NCBI GenBank assembly: GCA_016169945.1 | Contig: JADLSH010000186.1 | Coordinates: 1,798,001 to 1,862,000 of the forward strand | Source: Trachythela sp. YZ-2020 | Lineage: Eukaryota; Cnidaria; Anthozoa; Malacalcyonacea; Clavulariidae | Direction of reading: 5' to 3' | DNA length: 64,000 bases | Shown here: piece by piece, positions 23,801-35,800 of the stretch | How the letters are laid out: the number at the start of each line of letters is the position of its first letter | Position numbering within the stretch: the first letter of the stretch is position 1 | Notes under the pieces: model-generated | Databases searched by the model: none | The model's input: the letters and a program-made list of their open reading frames with translations, nothing else | What the model was told of the DNA's origin: nothing | Position numbers and translations under genes: made by a program

Positions 23801-26800
23801 CAAACATTTATATTAATGGTTAGTAGTGTTGAACTTTTTCCTGTTTATACTTTTACAAAACTGAGGACAGAAATGTAGAAAAAAATATGTTATTAGTTTA
23901 AAAAAGTAGTATTCAGTAAATAACAGTATAGTTTAGGGTATTTTAGAGTTAGCTTTCACTAATAGTTCAGTTTTTAGTCTATATTCAACTAAAGTTAATT
24001 AAGTCAGCTTGGGTTCCCTGTTGTCACCCGCAGCCTTCTTCTATCTTCGTGAAAAACATTCACCCCCCTGTCACGACCTGTCACTTTGCCCACGTGAGAT
24101 TTGTACGGAATGTTTTGAAAGACTCGTAAGCAACATTTTAGAGGGACGTAAAATGCTGCATTTCGTATCTTTTATTCATATTTTTATCTTCATACCCATA
24201 ATAAAGGGTTAAATTTGTTACTAGTGTAATCGAAATGGCTTGGATGGAAGAATAACGAGGCCGAATTGTTGACAACCGACACGGGATGACACAATGGCGC
24301 CGAATTTAGACAAAGTTGATGTTTTACCTTGTCGATGGTTAAACAGCTAGGATCTACTTGAAACCTAGTTAAAACTTGTTTAAAATGTGCTTGATACCAT
24401 TATGTCTTAACTGACTTACATATTTGGAAGGATTTCAACGAGTATCGGTGATAAACAGCGGAGTAAAGTGGCGAATTTGGCCAAATACGTCCATTTGCAG
24501 GAGGTAGGTACATTTCAAATTATTATTTCGGTCACAAAATATTTACTATTTTACACCAAAACAGTGGTAATATACTTAAATAAGTACCAATTATGTTCCT
24601 ATCAAAAATATTTAGGGAAAAAGGTAATGTTGGTCCACTGCTGTTTATCTGAAGTTGTAAGCCACAAATTGACGTTTGACCATGATTATTGTATGGTCAT
24701 TTTCTTGTGAAATATCAGTGCTAGGCATTTCACACTTACCAATGACCCCCCCTAAAAGCACTATCTCTGAACCATATAAGCACCTCAGAATAGCCAAAGC
24801 TTTTATGGCTCGGTAGATAGCACCATGGCGAAAGCGTCGTTTTTGGGTGTGGTCCGTTTCGGACGTTTCGTCCCGGATTGGGGTTCGGGCAGCGTTACCA
24901 TGTTGACCGTCATGGTCAACTTGCCCTAAAACAGTTGGGATTATCTGTCCTAAATGAAATGCATACAAACTCATATACAGGTCCTAGACTATATTTGTAA
25001 ATACCTAATTACCTTAATTAAATAATTTTTGTAAATAGTTAACATTTTATAATGTAAATCACACGGCCCTTTCAAAACCAGGCAACTGAAAGGCCACCGT
25101 GTGCTTAAAGAAGTTTAAATAATAATAATAATAATAATAATAAATCCCGCTAACCGCACGAATCGCACCAGCTAACCGCACGAACCGCAACCGAACCGCA
25201 GTGTTAAGTTACTTCTAGGCAGTACTGTAGCTTTGAATATCATTAAGATTTCTTTTTTTCTCAAAGTACTTTCAATTGAAACCCAAGCTAGATTATTAAA
25301 GATTGTTTTAGACCGTATTTCCCAGTTTGAACTAGTAATGACACGAGCAGCCATTTTTTCAATCTTATAAAGTTTCTCGAGATTTGTGTGGTTGCCGTCA
25401 TTCCAGACGGTTGAACAGTATGTAAAATATGGGACTACTAAGGAGTTGTACATAGGAATTAGGTCGTTTTCCGACACGAATGCTTTGGCCCTTCTAGTAG
25501 GGAAATAGCAGTCGCGAGTTTCTTACATTGTGCGTTGATTTGTTCCTTCCATTTTAATTCTTCGTCTGTTATGATTCCTAGCACCTCCTTTTCTTTAACT
25601 TGTTTAGTAATGTGTGAATCATTAATTATTGCCAGAGATTTGGTTTAATTATATTTAATCTTCTTTTTGAGGCTATTAGTATAAATTCTGTTTTCTTAAT
25701 GTTTAATATTAATTTGTTTGCTACGAGCCATGTGTTTACATTGCATGCACATGTCGGAATTTAACTAATATTCGATTTCTGCGAAAGAAAATCCTGCGCA
25801 TGATAGGCTTGTATCGTCGGCAAACATGGATGCTTGAGTATGTTTAAGGAAATTTGGTAAATCATTTATAAAGAGGGAGAATAGCAATGGGCCCAGATTA
25901 GATCCTTATGGAACCCCGCATTGGACTGTTTTTTCCTCTGATTTTACGTTATTGACTACACAAATTTGTTTCCTATTACTTAAATACGATCTGAATAGGT
26001 TCAAGGATGTTCCTTTTATTCCGTACTGCTCAGTAGAATGGTATGGTCTATCATGTCAAACGCTTTTTTGAGGTCTAAGAAAAGAACTCCGTTTATTCGA
26101 CCCTCGTTCATATTTGAGAGCCATTGATTAGTACAATATATGAGGGCTGTTTCTGTGGAGTGATTAGGACGAAAGCGACATTGCTGTTCGCAGATGAATT
26201 TGTTTATATTCATGTACGAATTTAACTGCTCACAGATAAGTTTTTCAAAAATTTTGGCAAGTGCGTTTTGGCAGGGATTTACGAACTGTATTGGGTCAAC
26301 ATCGATGGCAGGAATATTTGAAGCAAGTTGGGGTCCGATTTCAGTAAAAAAATTGTTGAATGCTTTCGATATGTTTTGATCGCCTGTTACATTTCCGTTT
26401 TCTGTTTTGATGCAGCTTATATTATTTATTTTGGGCATTTTATTAAGTAATTTGTTAATGAGTTTCCAGCTTTCTTTACTGTTTTTACTGTTTTCCAAAT
26501 TTGTCTTGTAATATTCAGATTTTGCATTTTTTAATTGCTTGGTCACTTGATTTATAGTTTTTTAATTTGTGTGCATCATGAAAAGCAGGGGAATTAAGCC
26601 TTACAGCTTTCCTTTTTAGATCATCTCTGTGAAAACTCAACTTTCTTATATCGTTTGTCATCCACGGTTGTTGATCGCTTCTAACTTTCTTTGTCCTCCG
26701 CGGTGCGTGTATATCCGCAGTTTATAGCAGAACTATTTCAAGTAAATTAGGTTTCTAATATTTTGTCTTTCTCGTTTTAATTTTATAATTAGTTTTAACC

Positions 26801-29800
26801 CAATATTTTAGAACTAAACGTCGTTTTGTGCCACAGAATTTAAATCGTTGTTTATCGAAGGAGTTTAATAACAATGCAACGTATAATAAAACCATTAATC
26901 AATTCGATTTTTGTGGTATCCGGAATTATCAAGGTCTCGATAAGTGTTATCAGTTTCAGCCATCGGCTTCGCTTGATAACCCTTAGCGTAAGTCGGGGCA
27001 AAACGAGACGGTGGGGCTAAATGAGACAATTATGCAATAATGCTAGTTTTCGGCGTATTTCCGCAGGTTTTTTATCACAAGCATTACGGGCTCATAAACA
27101 AGCATTTTTCGAAGTTATTCAACGTGGTCTGATAGTCGGCCGGCCAAGAGTTCAAAATATGCTCCTAAAAGATTTTGATGGCAATTTTATGTTAGAAGCT
27201 GGCAACTACCATATTCATACTCAGATAGATGTAGGGAATAAGGTTTGAGGTGTTGCCAGTCGAAATCTTAAATTTTGAGTGAAAAAATATGATATTTCGA
27301 AGCCTCCTTCCCGCGAAATGAGCGAAATCGCGGTAGTTTAACTTCAAACGATTACCGACAATTCTGCTGCTATGAGACAGACTTCTTTGCTCTGATTGGC
27401 TATCGGAATTGTTCCAAAATTGGTCAGCCAATGGGCGAACGTCGAAAAGTCCTGACGCTTCCGGTTTTTGCAACATACGAGGTAAACAACATCAAAGTTA
27501 TTCAAAGTACAAGAAAGAAATATGCTATTTATGCTATTTTAAAGATTTTTCGTGGTATGCGATCAATATTATCTATACCCAATTGTTCTTTGCTTAGTTA
27601 TACTGATTTAGACCCCTTTGCCCGCATTTGCTTGATTATCGCCGCTGCCTATGGCTATGTCGTGTGAACTTTGAAGTCAAATATAGTTTCAATACAGCCA
27701 GTACTAACTACTTACTAACTGAGCGTGAGGTCTGTACGGTAAAATATCAAGCTGAGGTCTTGCTGTATTGACCGAGCGATAGCGAGGTCAATACAGCAAG
27801 ACCGAGGCTTGATATTTTACCGTACAGATCGAACAGTCGAAGTTAGTAAGTTGTTTATTATATGGCATTTCAGACAACAAAAAAACAATTCATTTTGCCA
27901 AAAATTGGTCACGCGAGGGCAAAGTACAAAGTCCGAAACTCAAAGCCGGTCATTTTCAAATGTCAAAATAATTTCAATGATACGAATTTGTCTTAGTTTT
28001 TTACAAATTTATCTAATCTTAGCTTAGTAAAACTACTCTACAGTACCATTTATAGAATAAAATATAAAATTAATAGAAAATATAGTGATATTGAGCTATC
28101 GGATCAAGGACAAAAACAACTTTGCATGTTCGAAAAAACAAAAATATTCTTTGACTGTTTTAGTTAAAAAACATCGTAAAATTTACCTTAATATTTCGAT
28201 TTGAGCCAACAACTTGATTTTATCCCTTGTAGTTATCCCTTTTCCGTATTTTCCGTTTATTTTTCATTGTTTTAAATTATTTTTAAGGATTTTTTAATGC
28301 TTTTATTGGTTTGAAATGTGTTCAAGTCGTCGCAGGGCAATAAGAATACCGTATTGCCCGTGGGCAATACGGGAAAATCCTGCCTCGTCAGCGACCAATC
28401 AGATTGCGAGATTCACCAAAACAAGCACTTGCCATATAATAAAATAATATAGTGCACAAAATATTGTACTGTCTGACCGGAAAAAGTATGACTATTTTAT
28501 TCAATCGATACTATCTCATTTCTCGACTTATTGAATACTATCAGAGAGTATTCTTATAATTTCAACAAGATTTTACCGCACTGTTCAGTTCAATTATTTA
28601 GCCTTTGGTTTAGCGTAGCAGCAAGTTGCAGCTGTTTGTGTCGGACTGATATCAAATTCCTATGTTCGATATTTATTAAAAATAACATATCATTCCCAAT
28701 GATAACAGGTATCGTAAGCCATTCTAGATGTTAGAACTTTAAAAATTTCCGTGCTTGAGTTTGTTCACGAACATTATTTAGAACTTGACAAATTGCAAAG
28801 TACATTTTTATAGTTCCATTCAAAAGCCGAATATGTTTCTAACAGTTGACACTAAAATATAAAAATATATATATAGAATAGTTTCTTAATGAATAAAGTC
28901 ATTTTAGTCAAATGCGTTTGTGTTTATAATTACAGGCTACAGCGATAGACATTGACAAATACAGGCTAGCCTTGATATAGGTCAGTGCAAACATATATGC
29001 AAATGAAATATACAACAATCAAAACAGACGCGAGTCCTACTGTAGTTCGTTAGACAATCAGGTAAATCGTTAAATACACTTCCATTGGTAGACTGATATA
29101 CAATGTGAGAGCATGGTTTCAAACATTGACTGAACAAAATTCAACAAAGATTGGATACAGTATAAAATATTGAATACAGAATAGCTTGACACAATTCAGC
29201 ACCGGACAAAATACAAAACATTTTGGCACGATACTTAGTAATTAGCCAAATGTTGTAGAAACGGGCGCTGTATCAGTATAGAAAATATTGATCGCATTAA
29301 CACGAAAAATCTTACCTAAATATCATTAAAATCGTATAAATAGCACATTTCCTTCTTGTACTTTGATGAACTTTGATGCTGTTTCCTCGTGAGTCGTGTG
29401 TTGCAATAACCGGAAGCATCAGGACCTTTCGACGTTCGGTCATTGGCTGACTAATTTAGGAACCAATGCCGATAGCCAATCAGAGCAAAGAAGTCTGTCT
29501 CATAGCAGCAGAATTGTCGGTAATCGTTTGAAGTTAAACTACCGCGATTTCGCGGGAAGGTGGCTTAGAAATATCATTTTTTTTCATTAAAAATATAAGA
29601 TTTCGACTTGGCAACACCTCAAACCTTGTTCCTTACATCTATCTGAGTATGAATATGATTGTTGCCAGCTTCTAACATAAAATTGCCATCAAGTTGCAAG
29701 ATACGATGACTTGGCCGGCCGTCTATGAGGTTCAAAGCTATTTCACAGAGAAAAAAATCAATTATTTTGGATTACACTGAAGTTGGCGTCTCAAAATTGA

Positions 29801-32800
29801 GGTATGTTATTACTCAGCATATTTAGATAGGTTTTTATTCTGTCTAAAATATCGCAGCTAAGAATATACTCCATTTGTTTTGTATACAAAAACATGTGGC
29901 CTTTCATGTTAAAAGTGTATTTTGCTCATGTTGCTCTTAATTTTTATCATTTTGAGCCTTTGAATTCTCCCAAGTGCCGTGGGGCTAAATGAGACAGGCC
30001 GATTTTCTTACAAGACTATACACTTCTGTTTGCTTATGGGCATTGTCGCTATCCGTTGTAATGTTGTAATCAATATATATGGTATATAAGTAGCATAGGA
30101 TGTATACTAGTAGTTACTATCGCAAGGAAAGTGCTGCCTTGACGCCCAAACTGCATGCAAAATTCCTCGACCAAATAGTAATATTGAACGTATTTATATT
30201 GCTAATGGCACACTGTATGTAAATATTTATTTTCTTGTCTAAACGATGAGATTACAACAGTGCGCTTACAACACTGTGATTATTGTAAATAATAATATAT
30301 AATAAGTACATATGCTAAACAAACATGTCACAACAGTCTTTGTTCCCAATCTGTAGATATTTCATTTCATATTTATTTAGCATTTAGCTTCCATCAGTGT
30401 TCATCTGTACGGTCCAGTGAATTGTCAAAATACATGATTATACAGCAAACCAACATAATAGTATATCTCTCCAAAACAACTGCGAGCAGGGGTCCACATG
30501 ACATATGTTGGAAATATTTAATTATTTATATCGCAGATTCCATCCCATTACAGATGATGTAATATATCCATATTATTTTGTAAGTTTGTAACAACCATTT
30601 TTTTCAAGTAAATATAACCAAATTATCAACCAAATTTGGTTTTCATTTTCTGCCTCAACAGGCAGTCAATGTTACTTTGTGCCACAACTGGCTCTGCCAC
30701 AATGGGCAGATCAATAATATTTTGTGCCTCAACACGCTCCACAGGTTCTATCACAATGAGCTATTCCATTTAAAATCCGTAACCCCCCCTCTATCGAGGA
30801 CAGGGGTTTTTCTATAACCCTGAAGAATTCCTGACTTTCAACAGCCCACCTGAGGAATTTTGTATTTACAACACCTACCCCTGAAGAATTCCTGTCTTAC
30901 AGCTATTACCCCTGAAGAATTTGACTGCAACCCCCTGAAGAATGCATTTTTTTTACTCAACCCCTGAAGAATTCCAAGCCTAAATAGTCACACCCCTGAA
31001 GAATTCCAAGGCAAAATGGCCCCTTACCCCTGAAGAATTCCAGGGTCCTCCATAGGTGGGGTACGGTATTAAATGGAATAGCCCAATGGGTAGATCAATG
31101 TTTCTTTCTGCCACAATGGGCAGATCAAGTATTTTGTGCCTCAATGGGCTCTACCACAACAGGTAGATTGATATTTTGTGCTATGATCACAGGTACAGGC
31201 TCTATGACTACAGCTAGATCACTATTTGTCACCGTCATAGATGGGGCACAGGCGATATATTAACTGTGTCGATCACAGACCGACATATGACATATCTTGT
31301 AAGAAAGCATGTTTGAGCCCCCGTTGAGGCACAAAATATTATTGATATGCCCATTGTGGCAGGGCCAGTTGTGGACAAAGTAACATTCATCTGCCTGTTG
31401 AAGCAGAAAATGAAAACCAAATTTGGTTCATAAATTATGGTATATTTACTTGTTATGGTTGTGACAAACTTACAAAAAATATGGATATATTACATCATCT
31501 TATAACTATCTTATAAGGGCCTAATGAGATGGAATTATCATCGTACATGAATTAATTAACCTCCACGGGTAGATATTTAATATTATTTGTCATCGTACAT
31601 GAATTATAAGCACTAACTATGGTTGGTAAGTTATCTATAGACAAATATTCTACACCAGGATCTAGGACTAATAAGCCATTACTCAGAGCTTTTAAATACA
31701 TTTTGTCTCCTTGTATTAAGACATTATTAAATGTAAGTTGTTTTAGACCACGCGGACAATGGAATATTTCGTGCTGAAAGAAGCGCCGATAAACTCATAA
31801 AAGCATATTGCTTTCCTCTAGAATGAACACTAAACAGTTCATCGCCTTGATGAATTCGGCAGAAAGAAATAAAGCCATACTTACCTGTGTTTCTTCGGGA
31901 AATGTTTGTATATTTTGCAGCGCGCAATACAATATTTTCTCGCCCTCTCCTCCCATTTTAAAAATTATCCTTGAGCTCGACTTTCTGCCGGGAAATTGCG
32001 GACAGACAACGCTCTAAACCCAAATAATATCGAGATTTGGCATGCAAACATATATATATCGCGCGAAAGACTGGGTCGAGTGAACTCTGGCGTCAAGAAT
32101 AGGGAGCTGCCTACGGCAGCAATTAGTGTCTCAAAGTGGTGTTTTAATGCAGTAAATGTTTGTATTACCATCTTTCTACCCTACATATGTGCATCATTGC
32201 TCAAACAATTCATATTAAATAAAAATTTACTATAGATTTTTATGTCAATCTAAAAATAATCTGTGGGTACACATCAGTTGGGTTTTCTCACTCAGTTCTG
32301 TGACACCATCAGTTGACGAGGTACTTAAATAGTCTTATTATTTTTAGAATGGTCCGAAACTACAAACGGAAGACTGACCGGACAAATTGGTCAGAGGAGC
32401 AAATGAAGCTTGCTATCTTGGCAGTAGAAAACAAAGAGCTGTCCATAAGAAAAGCTGCTGTTGTCTTTGGGGTTCCCAAGGATTCACTAAATCGCCGAGT
32501 GAAAGGTAAGCTGAAAAGTTTATCCGCAGAGGAGAAACATAAAAAATATTTTGGGGCGTTATCGTGCAATTCTCACCCATGACCAAGAGAAAGAGCTTGA
32601 AGACCACATAATCAACATGGATCAAGCTTTTTATGGTCTTTCCATAAATGACATCAGGGCCATTGTCTATGACTATTGTCAAAAGAACAATATTAAAAAC
32701 AATTTCAATTCTGATAATAAAATGGCTGGTCGTGACTTTGTTGCGGGATTTATGAAGCGCCACCCAAAGTTGTCACTTCGAAGACCGGAATCGGTGTCCG

Positions 32801-35800
32801 TGAATCGGGTTTTTGGTTTGAACAAGACCTCTGTCAATTTATACTTTGATAACCTGGAAACTGTGTTGGACAAACATAACTTTAAACCACATGAAATCTT
32901 TAATTGTGATGAGAGTGGTTTGACATGTGTTCACAAACCAGTGAAAGTCATTGCATCTCCTCTGTTACTAGCGGTGAACGGGGTCAAACAACAACCATTT
33001 TAGTGGCATATAGTGCATCAGGTACATACATTCCACCAATGATGATCTTTAAAAGAAAACGCAACAGGCAGGAGTTGGTTGATCATGCTCCTGCAGGGAC
33101 TATTGGACGCTGCTCTCCAAATGAATGGATCGATGCGGACCTGTTTCTGGATTACTTGAAGCACTTTGTAACATTTACGAAGTGTTTGAAAGATTCCCCA
33201 GTGTTATTGATCCTTGATGGTCATAAAACGCACACAAAGATTCTCTCCACCATAGAGTATGCTCGTGATAATGGTGTTGTCATCCTGTCACTCCCTCCAC
33301 ACACCTCCCACAAGCTCCAAACACTGGATCGAAGTTTCTTCAAATCGCTCAAGAGTGCTTTCAATGCGGCATGCTCAACCTGGATGCGAAACCATCCTGG
33401 CCGCAGAATCACTGTGGACAAGCTTGGCGAGCTGTTCAATGCTGCCTATTTAAAAGCTGCTACCATTGAGAATGCTGTGTCTGGATTCCGATGCACTGGC
33501 ATTGTCCCATTCAACAAATAAATTTTGCCCTCGTCTGATTTCCTAGAGGACCCCCGTGTTGTTGATCCACCATCGGATGAGACCTTATCTTCCATTGCTG
33601 ACACAGCTAAGCAGAGCCCAAGCCATGATGAAGCATCATCTTCAGAAGCACAAACAAGAGAGTCATTTACAGCGACTGAAGAAACCACACTAATGCCACC
33701 TGTACCCTCAGAATCCAGAAATTCTTCACCCACACAAGATGAACCACCTGCAGTCGACCACGTCAGCTTTTCAATGATTATGAAACTGTCTCCCCTCACT
33801 GAAAAGAAGAAGTCAAAGAGGTCTGAGGATAGTCACTAGTTCTCCATATAAACAGTCTCTTGTTGAGAACATAGCTGAGCAAAACAAGAAAAGCAAACAA
33901 AAACTTTCTGCCAAAGAAAAGAAGTCGAAGAAAGCTGAGGAGCAACAGCCAAAAGCCAAGAAAGCTAAGACTGATAACAAGAAATCGGCAAAAGCTAAGA
34001 ATGTTAACATGGACATTGTGGAAGATTCACAATGTCCTATATGTGATGGATTTTGGTCTGAGTCATTGCCTGGAGAGGATTGGGTCCAATGTTGCAAGTG
34101 TGAAAAGTGGTTGCATGAAGATTGTTGTTGCTCTGTGACACCAACAACTGTAATATGTGACATTTGCTATGACTGCTAGATAAACTTTTATGTATTTTCC
34201 TAATGTATTTTTAACCATAGTTTTTTCCTACCATTAAAATACTTTCAAATTTTTAAAAATTTCTGTATATTTAATATCTGTCTCATTTTGCCCCAGTTCA
34301 TTGGGGCAAAATGAGACATTTACTTCCGGTCGTTTTTCTTGAATAAATGCCACAATATTACCTGAAGAACAGTTTTTTGCACTGAATTGGTTCACTAGAA
34401 TCTGTTTAACATGTCAATGATGAAAAAAGTGTTTAAATATGTTTCTTTGATTTTTTATGACAGTCACACTACTTAAGCGTCTCGTTTTGCCCCTAATTAC
34501 GCGTACCTTCGCCTTCATAATTCCGGATATCACAAACATCGTATCCAATAATTATTTATAAATTCGATGCTATAGCGCTTGTTGTTTTTTGGGTAACGAC
34601 TAGACTGTCTTGCTCCAAGTCTGTCTCTTATAGGGGATTTTCGCGCGACCTAATATACCCCCCCCCCCTATAAGAGACAGACTTGGAGCAAGTCTAGGTA
34701 ACGACTTCTGCTAATGTTCCCTATTAGCGCCATTTATACGGGAGAAAATAAGTCGCGACTTACATAAGACGCGTCTTACATTAGGTGCGAACACACTCGT
34801 ATAAATGGTCAAATTCTAGTAGGTCGCGACTTAAATAAGAACAGCTAGGGTTCAGGCTGTTGCACAATAAGCCGCGACTTAAGTCGCGACTTATTTTCTC
34901 TCGTATAAATGGCCCTATTGTCATATATCACAAGAGTGACTTTAGTGTCCTCTAACTGAATGATGCTATTTTGGTATACAATATTTTGAATGTCGCTTTA
35001 CTGTCTATAGTTAAACCTCTTTTGATGGCCGTTGAGCTTCATCGCAAAAACGTTGGCATCGGCCTTGCACATCTCCACAGCACTGATTTCCTAGACTTTG
35101 ATAAAGTTCACATATTCGTCCTTCTGACTCGGTGCCAACAGCTCTTAGCGGCAATTATTTGTATTTTTTGGACTTTCACACAGCGGCAAAGTGGTTGGAA
35201 AAGGACCATGCAGGCGTCCGAGTTTATAGCGTCTAAGTTTATACACATCCGGGAATAACAGAAGTCGTACTCGTGCTCCTAGGGACGCGATTGCATAATG
35301 CTAAATATAGAGTTTCTAATACTGTCAAACCAAACATCGTCACAGAATCCGCCAACAATCACCAAGCACATAATATTAAATTCATTAACCAAGGTCATGT
35401 TGTAAATGAATGTAAACACAAATGTATATACCGTACCACGCATAACACCCTGACCAACAACTTAACTTTAGCTCATACATTTGGTTTCAAGATATTATTG
35501 ATTACTTGGTCCCCATTATTCCCCCAACTTTAACTTTTGAAAATAGAGTTAATTTAAATGGAGAAATGCAATGAACGAATGTTGTTTGAGATGCTTTTGA
35601 GTTCATTTTGAGATGAAGGTGATTTAGGGTTTAGACCAGGTTAATATTTGAATGGAATACGGTTGAGGTAAAGTCGAGGTGGAGGTGAAGTTGATGTTGG
35701 ATTGAGGTAGAGGTTGCTGTAGGTTATGGTCAAGGTTTATTGGGGATAAAGTAATGTTAAGGTTTGGTTGAGATTGGGATGAAATAAAGTTGAGATTTGA

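Larger units (their letters stand above)
26991..34497 (+). mobile_element. Pogo-like DNA transposon, 7.5 kb, TA target site
   Basis: The left end AGTCGGGGCAAAACGAGACG and, reverse-complemented, the right end ATTAGGGGCAAAACGAGACG are TIRs, each preceded by TA (26989-26990 and 34498-34499). Extra copies of GGGGCAAAATGAGACA or variants occur at 27011, 29973 and, as an inverted pair, 34280-34318. The transposase occupies 32349-34179. The 5.3 kb before it holds inverted-repeat insertions. Confidence 0.75.

Noticed and set aside
22579..24974. A pair of 109-codon ORFs, one per strand
   Set aside because: They are the same sequence in inverted arms of one element, so they do not count as two conserved genes.
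30820..31043. CRISPR-like spaced repeats
   Set aside because: Units are short, unequally spaced and inside a TIR-bounded eukaryotic MITE.
34608..34680. Sequencing-adapter contamination (Tn5 mosaic end)
   Set aside because: Only 12 nt match, the match is internal to longer arms and a 9-bp target duplication surrounds the unit. Kept as a caution rather than a conclusion.
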